Source: Selaginella moellendorffii (lineage: Eukaryota; Streptophyta; Lycopodiopsida; Selaginellales; Selaginellaceae). Taken from it: a DNA stretch of 64,000 nt. The stretch spans positions 832,336 through 896,335 of the forward strand of contig NW_003314268.1 in assembly GCF_000143415.4 (NCBI RefSeq), given 5' to 3'. The notes below the pieces were generated by a model that saw only the letters and a list, made by a program, of their open reading frames with translations, searched no databases and had not been told where the DNA came from. The position numbers and the translations under genes were made by a program. Of the stretch, positions 45,702 to 58,105 are shown in pieces (the first letter of the stretch is position 1; each line of letters begins with the position of its first letter).

Positions 45702-46060
45702 TGTCAAGACCCCCAACAAGATCAGGACTGGAAAATGTAGAAGACAAAGAAAAAAGTTAGTGGAGACAAAAAAAAGGCCTTAGACTAGTTGATTCAGATT
45801 GTGGAGAAATGGAACAAGGCTAACCTATATATACTATAGATTGATAAAGCTCCACCACTCTTGGATCGAGGACGGCCTAAATATAATTGAGGTCAAAGAG
45901 GTGCCATGTCATCATCAGGAGTGTGGTTCAAGAATCAGGAATCATATGGGAAATCAGAGAGTCAGGAATAGGGAAGTGTTTTGAGAGTCAGGAATGTGGT
46001 CTATAGGTTAGGAATCCGGCGAGAGTCAGAAATGTAGCAAGAATTAGGGAATTCTTGACA
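45702..46060 (-). repeat. solo chromovirus LTR inside LTR C
   Basis: Reverse copy of the LTR at 5036-5396: TGTCAAGACCCCCAACAAGA at one end and AGGGAATTCTTGACA at the other. Flanks AGGAG and GGGAG form a 4/5 target duplication. The uninterrupted partner LTR near 39460 shows the empty site. Confidence 0.8.
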
Positions 46061-46309
46061 GGGAGCATAGACCATTCAATCTCCCGAGGGAACTAGAGCT
46101 GGCTCTTGAACACTTCACCAAGTTACCTCACTTGTCGGTCCGCATTCACTCTAGTCTTGGATTTCCCAATGGTCATCTCATCACCCAATAGTTGGGTATG
46201 GCCTTCCTGGGCCAAATTGACTCCACTGGGATCCAATCCCCACACTCTCCCTACAATACTTTTGGAACCCCCTGCAGTGCCTCTCCCCCCCACCCCCCCT
46301 CGGGGGGAC

Positions 46310-46483
46310 GATCTTGAACTCGGACTCCATCTCGGGTCCATCTTAGACTCCATCTCGGACTCCATCTTGGGTCCATCTTGGACTCCATCTCAGACTCCAT
46401 TTTGGGTCCATCTCAGACTCCATCTTGGGTTCATCTCGGACTCCATCTCAAGTCCATCTCGGGTCCATCTCGAACTCCTCCAT
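46310..46483 (+). repeat. minisatellite in LTR C
   Basis: About 10-21 bp units of the form ACTCCATCTCGGGTCCATCT, repeated roughly eight to fifteen times with variation. It is absent from the partner LTR at the matching point (about 39717). Confidence 0.8.
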
Positions 46484-46711
46484 GTGTCATATGTTGGTCC
46501 TCTTGTGTCCCTTTTCTAAAGACTCATTTATTGGTCACTTCATGCTTGTTCCTTGAGCCCTTCGTTGGGAGTTCCACTCCCGCTCTTGACCTTTCAAGTC
46601 AGAGCTTTTAATCCAAATGTGTTACGCTCGTTTGGCTTTCACTTTGGCCACTACCACGTGGCACCCTTTTGGCTCCACTTTGGGGCTTAAGGATTTTTGT
46701 CTCACAAAGGA

Positions 46712-47240
46712 TGATCTAGCTTCTTAGGCCAATATTGAGCCACTTTCTAGAAAATTCCATCTATCATAGCAAGAGTTCTTAGCATAACAACAACACTTGT
46801 TTCTTTTGGGGGCATCTCAACATTTTCACACCTCTTAGAGTTTTATTTTTGGAGTTTACAATGTTCACAACCATTTATTTTGGTTGTGAGCTTTTCTTAG
46901 AGCATTTAGAGGATGATTCGACTTACTAGATTTGGTGTATTGCTTAGTAATATTTACTGGATTTGGGCATTTACAATGATTTGAACATTTTATACCGGTG
47001 ACAACACGTTCACAATCACCTGGAGGATCAATTTGGAAAGCACCAAGTCCCCACTCTTAAAGGCAAGTTTTCACCTTTAAGGCGAAAGCTTGATTTCCAA
47101 CAATTTGTCTTGGACGAGGAGGATTCACTAGATCCAGCAAATACCTTTTCTAGAGATTTACAACAGCCGGTAGAGATGGTTAATCCAATCCATATCCTAT
47201 AGGGGGATGTGGATTTACCTCTCTTCATATCAAGAGCTTC
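46712..47240. other. leader region of the Tat-like element
   Basis: AT-rich without ORFs, probably the continuation of repeat D after the family C insertion. The sequence just before 47240 includes GGAGGATTCACTAGATC. No PBS was recognised. Confidence 0.35.
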
Positions 47241-48860
47241 ATCAATATGGAGTCATATAGTAGAATTTGAGGTCTTTTATGACTCAAATGGAATTATGGT
47301 AGATGCAAACAAGCACAACCACTTCCTTTGATTGATGCATATATAAGCTCAAGTTTGGGCAAAGTCATTTTTGGATATAGAATGGGAATGATTCCTCAAG
47401 ACATTTGGACAAAAGAAGGATCTCCAACAACTCCACACCAAGTACTTTTCTTTCTGGCAAGCACCATATGAGTCTATTGTCAAGTATATTTAGTGGTTCA
47501 AGCAACACTAGAAGTTATGCCTCACTCAGATCCTAGACCTCATAGAGACAACTGTGGTTGCTGCTTTTGTCCAAGGGCTGAAGCCACTCATCCAACGCAA
47601 ACTTCTCAAGTGTAAGCATACTGAGTGTTGTCTAGCTTTTAAGCATGCTGAGGAGATTGAGAAGGAGTTTTGCCTCACTCTAGGTGTCTCCCAAGTTTCC
47701 CAGCCTCCATCCAGCCACCTCCTTGAGCATTTGATCACAACAGTTTCTCACCAACCTACACCTAGAGTCACGGAAGAGAGATTGCCACTAGCATTAGAAT
47801 CTGCTGTTACAAAATTTTGCTAGTACAAAAACCTCCTTGACTGTCAACAGCAAGCTCTCTTGCACCAGTAACAGCAACAAACTGCCATTCTCAATGAACT
47901 TAAGGCACTAAGACTTCAGCAAACAGATACAACATCGAGATGACCCCATCATTGGTATACCCATTGCGAGGCCAATACACACTCAATAGAATGGTGTTAT
48001 CACCTCCATCTAGAGCTTCGACCTCCCTAGAGTCAACATGTCCAAGAGCATCCACTTGCTAATAACTCCACACTTTGGCCACCTCTAAATGGATATTAAC
48101 AACAGCTCCAACAATGTGCAATTGAAGCTGCCCCATTGACAAGCAAGGGAAAAGAATCAGCTCTCCACATCAACACCATTAATGACGAGACCCTTACAAT
48201 TGTGACTTGAGCTTAGAAGAAGTGTCAGCCAACAGCTTCAGACATCAATGGCAAGCAAGACTTAGCTGTTCAACAAGTACTAGGTCCAACTATTGCATGC
48301 AAGTTACCCTTTAAGTTGGCATTTGCTGGATCCGTTATTGTTGATGTTGGACCTTCTCAATTTGACAGCACATCTTGTCTAGGCTTGGCTGGTACATCTT
48401 TCATGACTCCTACCATATCTTCAACTCTTTTGATGGATGTCATGTAGCAACTATTACACAGCTCAATCACCCTTTCACTCAGACAACTTTTGTGATCAGT
48501 CCTAGGATTTGGACAGCAACTAGAAGCTCTTACACATTCTAGCCAACATCTTATTTGTGCTAAAGAGGAGATCTGCATTGTGGATACCACAATAACACAA
48601 GATCCAAGAGCTTTTATGGCATCAGTAGGAGATACTACCACAGTAGCACTCTTGGATTTAGGATTAGCAAGTAATATCATTTTCTTGGTATTGGCAAAGT
48701 TTACTAGGTTACAAATCTAGGACAACACAACAGTTATCTTCAAAACCTTTGCAAACCATACTATCAATCCAAGGGATCTCATCGTTAATGGATTTTGTGG
48801 TGGTGGACTTTCAACATGTGAACTCCCACTCCCTCACCAATCTTATCATCTTGAAACACA
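47241..48860 (+). pseudogene. Tat-like gypsy gag and protease remnant
   Basis: A capsid-like stretch (WFKQH..., VAAFVQGLKPLIQRKLL and FKHAEEIEKEFCLTLG near 47560-47680) fits plant Gag. A glutamine-rich linker follows. At 48240-48330 lies DINGKQDLAV...IACKLP, as at 28.7 kb. Near 48640-48700 the protease position reads VALLDLGLASNIIF, with the active-site Asp-Ser/Thr-Gly replaced by DLG. Several stops break the frame. Confidence 0.6.
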
Positions 48861-49154
48861 CATAGCACCTCCAATCAGATGTTGAGACATATTGGAAGTA
48901 GGGAATGATGCAAATCAATGATCACATCAAGACTGCCAAGTTGTACAATGCTCATGGCCCCTCCTCACACAAGACAACTCCAGCTCCTACTCCTACCAAG
49001 ACTCCAACACGTTCATCTTTTCCAGCTGAGCTGGCAATTGTCTTCCCCGAGCTCCTTGATGATCCATCCTTGCCAAAAACGGAGGTATATAGCATTAGTG
49101 CCATCCATGAGTTTTCTATGACAACTACAAGCTAGCCAGTACCAAAACACACAG

Positions 49155-50075
49155 ATGATGGCAACTCCCCCTCTCCTACAAGGCCCATCCACACTCAGTG
49201 TTGCTTACCACCTTGGCCCTTCACATCGTATACAAGTGCTAGGTTTGGCCTCTTTACTTGAGGGCCACACCCCTACAGCTCACTGGGATATCCCAACTAC
49301 ACCAGCAGGGCGATTGCATGCGAGCTTGGATGCAAAATTTCCAACGATGGTTTTACATAACACACTTAAATGCACTTTTTCAGGATCTATGGTTTTAACA
49401 GCGGCTCATTCCTGTCAAGAACATGGATCTACTCACTCATGCCCTGATGAGCAATACATCAAAGATTTACCATCATTGGCTCATTATGTTCAAGCTGCTG
49501 GCAAAGACCAAAAGGTGGCAACACCATTACATGGGCTAGAACAAGGTGTTTTTTATACTTCCCCCACGGTTCCTCTTCCAGAACCAGTCATCAGTCCTGC
49601 TCCACTATTCCTTGATGACCAGCCAGCATAGTTCCTAGCATACTTCGACAGAGCTTTCAGGCCAACACATCACATGGCAGGTGTCGACATTGATACATGA
49701 TGAGGCTGAGAACATAGTGACTCATCTTGCCACTACCCTGCCCACTACATCTGCCAATGAAGCTGAGTACTTGGCCATGATTACTACTATGGAGCTCACA
49801 TTACAATATGGTCTCCTTAATGTTTAGTTTTGTGGAAATTCCCAGCTTGTCATCCGACAACTCACTGGTTACTATAGTGTTCGTAAGAATAACATCAAAG
49901 CTCTTTGGCAAAGAGCAATGGACCTCAAAGATCTCTTCCAGACCGGCTTCAATCACATTCCCCGTAAAGACAACTTTTGGGCAAATAAGTTGTCCCACCA
50001 TGCCATCATGGACCTTTGGGCCAACTGCGGTTCTCATTCCTCCACAAACTCCATTCAGGATGACACTCCTCCTCA
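49155..50075 (+). pseudogene. archaeal-type RNase H-like domain upstream of RT
   Basis: After a proline-rich stretch the frame passes a stop at 49629 and reads AYFDRAF...HHMAGVDI. A shifted frame gives ATTLPTTSANEAEYLAM, then GNSQLVIRQLTGYYSVR and FNHIPRKDNFWANKLSHHA, to about 50010. This order (FDGAS, NEAEY, GDSQLV, HxPRxxN.AD.L) is the aRNH domain known from plant Tat gypsy elements. Two catalytic acids look changed (GDS to GNS, AD to AN). In Tat elements it normally follows the canonical RNase H; here it precedes the RT. Stops at 49629, 49698 and 49827 and a frame change show it is dead. Confidence 0.65.
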
Positions 50076-50176
50076 TTCCATTAAAGACTCCCCTCCAGAT
50101 TCACGGGTGCATCAAGTTTTTTTGGGAGACCAAGCAGAACCAGTCTTGATCAATAACTCACTTTCTCCAATACACA

Positions 50177-52790
50177 GCACACAGATCCTTTCTCTATTTC
50201 AGAGATTCAAGGATATCTTCACTTGGGACTATTCCAAACTTCTAGGAGTCCCTATAGACACAATCACACATTGCATTACCCTTTTCGAATCAGCAAAGCC
50301 TGTCAAGCAGAAGATGCGCCCGCTACAATCCAGCATTACTACCAGACATCAAAGCTGAGATCCAAAAGCATCTTTCAGTTAACTTCATCTTTCCAGTGGA
50401 GCATTCAGAGTGGGTGGTGTGTCCCAGCTTGCAAAGCCAATGGTAAACTCCGGCTTTATATGGAGTTTTGAGATCTCAATAAAGCCACACTACGAGATCA
50501 TTTTCCCACGCCTTTTATGGACTCTGTCTTTGATGAGCTAGCAGGCCATCACTTCTACTCTTTTATGGATGGATTCTCAAGCTATAACCGGCTTTTCATC
50601 CATCCAAATGATAGTGAGCTCACAGCATTCAAGACACCTTGGGGGGTATTCGCATACAATGTGTTGCCATTTGGGTTTTGCAATGCAAGAGCCACATTCC
50701 AGCGGTTTATGACCTATGCATTCCATGATATCTTGGGGGATGTTCTTCAAGTATACATGGATGATCTCTGCTCAGCCTCAGCCACATTTGATGACCACCT
50801 TCACCACTTGGAGCAAGTTTTTCTTCGTTGCCAACATCATCGGTTCACTCTTAACCCGGTGAAGTGTAACTTTCGTGGCACCAAAGGCCACCTCCTTGGT
50901 TTTGATGTCTCTCATGATGGAAACTAGCCGCATGACACAAAGAGAAAAGAGATTCTCAACTCCTCTCCACCAGCAAACATCAAACAAGTACGATGATTTC
51001 TCTACCAAACCAGTTTCTTCTGCCGGTTCATCCACGACTATGCCTCTCTCACACATCCATTGGTGGCTTTTCTCAAGCATGACACACCCTTTTGTTGGGA
51101 TGATTCAGCCCAACAGGCTTTCAACAAATTACATGCAACACTACGACAAGCTCCAATACTACAACCACCAGTTCTTGGCCAATCTTTTGACATATTTGTC
51201 ACTACTAGTGATGAAGCTTTTGGATTTTGCATCTGTCAACGTGCTACACCTGGCCAGCCACTTCATGCCACATACTTTTCTTCCCACTCCTTGACAGAGT
51301 CTGAGAAAAAGTTTATGACTGTTGAAAAGGAAGCTGTCGCATTGGTGTACACTCTTTGGCATTTCCGGCACATGCTCTTGGGGAGCCATATCCTTTTTCA
51401 TGTTTCCTCTCATGTACTAACATTCCTCCTGCAGAAATCTTTTCAAAACACACACATTCTTTCGTGGATCACCACCATCCAAGAGTTCTAGCTGGACTTT
51501 GTCATCAAATGAAGGCACGTTCTTGATCCTAGTTCATTCCTGGTATCAACAGTGAACACTCAGGCCATTCCACAGACTCTCGAGGAGGTGGCTACGTACT
51601 TGGCCTCAAGCAAGTTTCCAATACACCTCACAAAGGAACAACGAGCAGCTCTTGGTGTCAAAGCACGGAGCTATTGCCTCCTTGATCGCTCCTTGTACCG
51701 GCAAACTTCCTCTGGTGTTCTTTTCAGATGTGTTCTCAAGTGAGAGGTTCCCTAATTATTGCAAGCTTTGCACACTTGTGCGGGACACTTTTCTGTGAAG
51801 ACTATTGCTCAACTTCTCCTTCGATATGGATACTTTTGGACAACGATGCATCAAGATGCCACAGACTATGCCAAGTGTTGCTTATAATGCTAACAGTTCA
51901 ATCCACAGAACTATGTCCCTCATCTTCCTTTTACGTTCATCACTTCTCCAGGACCTTTCTTCAAATGGGGACTTGACTTCATTGGCACCATCTCACCTCC
52001 TAGTTCACAAGGTCATCAATATCTCCTCGTGGCCACTGATTACTTCACAAAGTGGGTGGAAGCAGTTCCTCTTTGACATGCAGATCAACTTTCCATGGAA
52101 AAGTTCCTCTATGAATCAATCATTTGCAAATTCGGCATCCTAGCAGTCTTCACCTCCAATCATCGAGGAGCATTCTTGAGCCAAGTAGTTGAGCACCTCA
52201 TGGAATTCAACACACTCTGAGTAGCAGCCATTTCCCTCAAGCGAACGGCTAGGTAGAGTCCTCCAACAAGATCTTAAATTCCATCCTTGGCAAGCTGATT
52301 GCCGGTCATCCTCGCAAATGGCATGACCACTTGGTAGTTGCACTCTAGGCTTTTAGGACATCCTTCAAGTCTTCCATCTCGGCCACTCCTTTCTCTTTGG
52401 TTTACAGCATAGAGGCCATCCTTCCGGTGGAGCTTACAGTTCCATCATTGTCACTTTCACTTCGACACAATGCAAACACATGACTTACAGCAGATGAGAA
52501 GTTACAAGCTCAAGCTTGGGACATCATTGTCTTGGATGAACAATGATAGGCAGCTGCTGATCACCTCCAGGCTGCAAAATGCAAACTCAAAGCCCAAAAG
52601 GACCATGCCAAGCTAGATGTTGAGTTCGCACTGGGACAACTAGTTCTTCTTTGGGACTTTAATCCACCATTCAAGTTCTCTCCGTGGTGGCAGGGACCAT
52701 TCTTCATTCAGCAGTGTTTTGGTCACTGTTCTTACACCTTGGTTGATGAGGATGGTCATGAGCTTCCCCATAAGTAAAGCCACATAGAGG
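50177..52790 (+). pseudogene. gypsy reverse transcriptase, RNase H and integrase
   Basis: RT fingers (FTWDYSKLLGVP) are followed after a frameshift by VEHSEWVV and the palm (FYSFMDGFSSYNRLFIHPND, LPFGFCNARATFQRFM, VYMDD at 50750-50765). The canonical RNase H (FDIFVTTSDEAFGFCI, SESEKKFMTVEKEAVALVY) spans 51060-51490. Integrase follows: a CAGHFSVKT finger near 51778, WGLDFIGTI near 51970, TDYFTKWVEAVPL near 52035, SNHRGAF (Asp changed to Asn) near 52155, and VESSNKILNSILGKL near 52255. A TPFSLVYSIEAILPVEL stretch near 52385 is typical of Tat/Athila-type elements. Stops and shifts throughout. A purine tract (52785-52803) precedes the LTR. Confidence 0.85.
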
Positions 52791-52803
52791 AGGAGGATTG
52801 AGG

Positions 52804-53943
52804 TGCCACAACTCAATAATATGGCTTAGGAACTCAACTTAAGAACATGGTACAAGAATTTGGCTTAGGAATACAAGGAACTTGAGGAGGCCATTTTAAT
52901 CTAGTTGTTTAGCTTTATGATAGTATCATTAAAACTCTTATCTTAGATGGGAGGGGAAACGCTTGGTGCTGGATTCTACTATGAGTTTCATTTGCTATCA
53001 TTATAAGTTTCAACTCCATAAAACATATATCTTTTATCACAACTTTGAATCTTTTATTGGTTGTTCAACTCGTACATAGTGTATGCAACTCTTGATAGAG
53101 GTGCATTCTTGAGTAACCGTAATTTCCAAAATTATTGCTAATGCCCTATTCATGAATCATACTTAGTCTAAACAAATGAAAACCCATAGATATTGTCTTG
53201 GTCTCCATCAAGAACACAATCTCGCCCTTTGATAATTATTATTCTGAATTTATTATCTAATTTGATAACTAATCTTTATAAAAGAAGTATTACACTACCT
53301 ATTGTCATATTGTGAATGTATGAAATATAGAACATGAATACATAAATGTACATATTCAATTAGCCTAAAAACCCTAATTTATATTAAAAAGTGAGTAGAT
53401 TGAAACCAATTTAATAGCTATCATAATCCTATTATGTTAATATTATTGTAGACATACACTTGGACCTCACATCATCCCCTCATGTTGGAAAGATGGAAGG
53501 CAATAAGAGTCTTCTAGTTGATGGGCTGGGATCTAGAGGAGTATCATAAAGTCAAGAACCTCATTAAAAAAAGATAAATTTAATTTTGCACCTTGTGGAT
53601 ATTGAATATTAAGTAAAACATCTATAGATGGTATGAGATTTTTGTCTAAAAAATTCAGAATAATATGATATTAAAAACATGAAAAAAGAGAAAAAAAGGG
53701 AGAAGAGCTCAAAAAAGAGCATCAATATTAGCCAAAGAACTCTCCAAGTGATGAATAGCCTCAAAATTATATATTTAAAATTTTAGATCCACTCAATAGT
53801 ATAACCAATTAAATTCTTCCACTTCAATAATGAAGTGATTGCAATATAATCACCCTTTAACAATGTTTAAAAACTATGCAAGTATGTATGAAATTTATTA
53901 TAACGCACTTGAATTTGGAACCAAACTCTAAGCCTTTTGTGCA
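52804..53943 (+). repeat. family B LTR, copy 2 (3' LTR of the Tat-like element)
   Basis: It begins TGCCACAACTCAATAATATG right after the polypurine tract and ends near TTTTGTGCA. A direct repeat of 36278-37453. Its end overlaps the point where the right arm of the inverted duplication begins. Confidence 0.72.
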
Positions 53944-54009
53944 ACAAAACAAAAATCTAATACATACTCAATATCCTTTATAAACACTAACTCCCCATAT
54001 CCAACTCTT

Positions 54010-54700
54010 ACATACCAAATAGTGTCAGATGGTGTTTGGCATAATTTCGGCATACCGATGGCCTAACACAAAGAGGTGGGTACCTCACTAACTAGAGTAA
54101 CATAGAATTTAGACTTAGGCCCAAGCCAAACATAAAATAAAAAGTGACACATTCTAGCAGAAGCCAAACTAATGTTTTAGATGGTCAACCATGCTTCCAA
54201 ACACTATCCTTATTATACATGTAGAACCCCCTAACCTCCTTCATCCCCCACCTTAGAAAAATGCATGCTTTTAGGCCAAGAGTTAGTCTCTGGAACAAGC
54301 TTGAAAACTCGTTAAATATGGAATAATACTAGATTGTAGATTAGAATGTGAGAACAACACCATAGGATATAACACTTTCTACATTTTTCAGTTATGCCAC
54401 TTAGACAAATCTAGACACTTACCATAAATAACACAAAGGACTGGAACAAAATTAATATATAGGGTATGATAATGAGGGTGTTTAGTGGACACAATAAATT
54501 ATCATGTAGGATTATTGAAGGACTAGACTCAACACATGATGATTCTTATCACTAGCTAGTGAAACACACAAGATGGGAACTCTTTACCAAGCTAAATAAT
54601 AGCATATAAAAATTTGGTCCTTATGCTTATTTAGTCTAAACACACTCAAGATGTACAATCAACATACCTCCGAAATTAATATTAAAAGCACTTATATGCA
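54010..54700 (-). repeat. ancient family A-like LTR, reverse copy
   Basis: Counterpart of 25507-26288 in the other arm: TTTCGGCATACCGATGGCCT, CTATCCTTATTATACATGTA and TTAGTCTCTGGAACAAGCTT. It lacks about 130 bp at the LTR start. Confidence 0.65.
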
Positions 54701-56094
54701 AGATGAAAAGTCAAGTGTAGTCAAGATATTCCAAAACTAGAGGAACCATCAAAACATCTTTGAGATCCACAAATGTCTATTTATAATCCCTAAACCAAAT
54801 GAAAGATGCAAATGAACTAAGTTATGCAAAAAATGCATCAAAAGCAATTACTTAGATATATAAAACAATCCACCACCTTGCAATCATGATTCAATAGTAA
54901 TCTACTTAGATTATATTTAGAAAACTTTTAGAAATTGTGTATTATGATTAACTCTCTTTCTGAGAAGGGTGAACCCTAAATCTATACCCTTAAAATTTCC
55001 AACTTCTTAAATACTGTATAAACTTTAACATCTTTCTTTGATTTTTCTATTTATAATTGTGAAATTTAATTCTTGGAATCTAGTAAATTTGAAATTCTAC
55101 TTGGACTTTTAATACAAAAAAAATGAGCTTACGGTAAAAGTATTAGGAAATGCTCTTGGTTGGAACTTTAGCCACATCTAAAAAAATTGTTGTTGAGAAT
55201 AAATAAATCAATATCCTTGCAAGGACCTTATATTGCTAAAGTCACTTCTAACCTAGTGTTCTGGAGATTCTAACAATTTTGTCAAGCTCTTCTAGTCAAA
55301 GCTGGCCAAACTCACTAGTTTATTAGTATTTAGAAGTGCCCTTATAATAAAGTTGGTTGGACTCACCAGTCCCTTAGAGGGGTTTTTTTTTGAAATCCAA
55401 GAGCACTCAATTCCTCATAGTTGTCAAGAGTCTATAATAGAAATATATGATTTTTAACTTTATGGCTTTTTTCCAGCCAATTCACCAAATTCACCTAGTT
55501 GTTAGGATAAAAAATTGCACAGTAAATAGAATATTAAACACATATCATCCACAAGATAACAGACAACAATTTCCTAACGTCTTCGCTTCTAATTCTAGGG
55601 TTTATAGGCAAAACTTTAAAACTATAGTTGAAAAATGGAAAACAAGGAAGTAATTACAAACACAAAAGCTTTGATTTTCTTGCTTTCCCACACATTTCTA
55701 TCACCAGTGTTAATGTGACTTTTCTTTGATCCTAGATTACCCTTTGATAGTTTTCCACTGTAAAGGATTGGAGGAAAATACTAACATTGATGGAAGAGGG
55801 AGAGAAAATACAAAAGAAGGGCCTTGGGGGAAATTAAGCGAGTGCTGTGATGGAAAATAATATTAGCACTGTTTATAATGTCGGTGTTAAGGAGGATAAA
55901 CCTCTATATAACCATGATAATTAACATCATAGTAGGAAAGTTTTAATCCTTAGGCAGTAGTGCTTCTCTATGCTTGCTTTTGTTGATGTTGTGGAGTTTT
56001 TGCTTCACATAAATATCCTATTTAAATACCATGATTTATTAAAGAATACAATAACCATATCTTTAATCTACTTTTAAATCAATTTTTCTGCATG
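54701..56094. other. non-coding arm segment
   Basis: AT-rich, no gene. It aligns in reverse with about 24600-25500. A 68-codon frame at 55447 has no recognised motif. Confidence 0.45.
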
Positions 56095-56280
56095 GAATAT
56101 AAAAAAGGAATACAAAAGTATACATATTTGATTAGTGCCAAAACCCTAGCTTATATACAAAAGCAAGTGGTCCGGATTGACAACAATCTGATAACTATGA
56201 AAATCCCACTTTGTTAATATTAGTATATGGCATTGTAGCCATATGCTTCGAACTCACACTAATAAAACTTTTACAAAGGA
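56095..56280 (+). repeat. fragment related to family B LTR
   Basis: CAAAACCCTAGCTTATATAC, AAGCAAGTGGTC and GACAACAATCTGATAACTAT correspond to 36850-36960 of LTR B. It is absent from the left arm and lies at the start of the about 900-bp extra segment. Confidence 0.55.
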
Positions 56281-57502
56281 AAAAAAAATTAAAAAAGGAA
56301 TATTTAATGCTTTTATAAGTTAGATTAATAGATGGATGACTAAGATCTTATGATTTCTATTACATTATTATCCATTTATAATCAATAGACTACATAACTC
56401 ATAAAAATCATTAAAATCACATTATTTAATTTTTTTAAAATTATTTTTTGATATTTTTCCATTCTAGTAAAATATATCTAAAAAGTGCTTTCTATTTTAC
56501 ATCTTAAAATCTGGATTTTGTAAGCTCCTAAATATGTACTTCCTAGTAGGTCATACATCCCAGTAGTACTTAAAATAACTCCATGGTATCTTAACACCAT
56601 TAATTGATTGAAAAAATAGTGTACTTTTATTTATAGATCTTTCCCTTTTATTTTAAAACTCTAAAAAATTATTCTCAACTTGTTCCCTTTGGTTTCTTAC
56701 AGATTACTTGCTAGTATAAAAATAATGTAAAATTTAAATTATAGATATATTTAATAAAAATATTATTGTAAACTTTAAATTTTTAAAAATTTAAAACATT
56801 TTAAAAATTTTAATTTTAATTTTATAATAATTAATAATTTTTAAATATGACAATAATAAGAAATATACAAATTTGTAAGCTTGTATTTTTAAAAGATTAA
56901 TTTAATGCTTATATAAATTTCACAATTTCAAAGTAAAAGAGTTAAATATTCGATATATTCTAATTAATTTTTCTTTAATTTAATTATGGAAAATTTTATT
57001 ACATATATTGTAAAACATACTGTGAAAGTTTTAAAATTAATTGGTATGTTGAGAATTTTAAAATATCATCACTTCAATGTTGTTTAGATAAAATATATAT
57101 TACCATCAGCTAATGCAATTGTAAAAAATTAGTAGTTGTAAACCAGTCTGGTATTATGTTTTAAGAATACCTTTATATTGTGTCTGTAACTAAATATATA
57201 TTTATTTATAATAAACATATAATAGTGAAAGTAATAAATCTTTATTACAAATAACAATTGCTTTAAATATTAGAATTCTTGTAGTAAGACATTGTGAACT
57301 AATTTCATAGATTTTAAGAACCCATAAAAAATAAACTTGCAACATAAAAAATAAATAAAGAAAAATGTCAAAGGCTTAATGTAAAGAGGAATATGGAAAA
57401 TTCTCAATTTAATCAGTAGGAAATTTTATTTATAATAGCCAAACGAAGACAAGTGTTTCTGCTATAAATTTTCTATATGATAGTATCTAAAAGAGTGCTT
57501 GT
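56281..57502. other. extremely AT-rich segment
   Basis: No ORF. The part to about 57000 has no partner in the left arm; 57060-57500 matches about 24020-24480 in reverse. Confidence 0.5.
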
Positions 57503-58105
57503 GTGTGGAGGCTGGTAAAAAGTTGCAATGCTGATCTATCTATCAAACAAAGTGCAAGAAATTGCAGACGTGAAGGCAAGTCTCTCGCCAATTGTTACAA
57601 ACTCAATGGCCTTCAGACTCTCGTTCACGATTTGAAGCTTTCTTTGATGCTCAGGTACAGCAATCTTACAAGTTTTATTGTTCACGACATGCAGAAATTT
57701 AGTTTTTTCCCATACAATGGTAACAACTTTGACAGTCTGGAAGGAGGTAAAACCTGACAGGGCAAGCCTCTTCAGACCTTCTAGACCAAGTCAAATGGCT
57801 TTATACCATATAGAATAACTGGAGGTGCGTACATATTAGCTCCTGAGTTCTTGCTCTAAGGTGGTGTCGTGTTCTCGGGTTAGAAAGTCAAACACCTTCG
57901 CTATCCAAACTACGTAAGAATCTTATTTTCCTGAGATGGATTTGTTATTCTATTTTCTAATCAAGTTATGAGGACAAAATATCAGGAATACTTGCAAACG
58001 TACAAGGACAAGTCTAGAGATTGCAAATACTCGGCCTACATGGTAAAGTTCACGAGTTTTTCAAGGGATGCCTTGGCAAGCGGCCGTGCTGCCAAGCCCT
58101 AGCGT
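57503..58105 (+). pseudogene. arm copy of the unrecognised small gene region
   Basis: 57503-57757 mirrors 23740-24017. 57890-58105 mirrors the small ORF at 23089-23370, including AAATACTCGGCCTACATGG, but with deletions. Reading frames differ between the arms. Confidence 0.4.

Larger units (their letters stand above)
38731..46706 (-). mobile_element. coding-less LTR retrotransposon (LARD-like), family C
   Basis: It lies on the minus strand. LTRs at 44968-46706 (5') and 38731-39951 (3'), each running TGTGAGACAAA...CTTACA when read on the minus strand. The PBS next to the 5' LTR fixes the orientation. Near-perfect target duplication: GAGGA before and AAGGA after. The interior has no gag-pol. 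Nested inside are a TRIM (41899-43052), a chromovirus solo LTR (45702-46060) and a minisatellite. Without the TRIM the interior is about 3.9 kb. Confidence 0.82.
44968..46706 (-). repeat. 5' LTR of family C element (with insertions)
   Basis: 1739 bp, of which 359 bp plus target duplicate is a chromovirus LTR and about 170 bp a minisatellite. The remainder matches the 1221-bp partner LTR. Confidence 0.8.

Noticed and set aside
46106-46611. 137-codon ORF with SILDSISDSILGP repeats
   Set aside because: It is created by the minisatellite within a retrotransposon LTR and is absent in the partner LTR.
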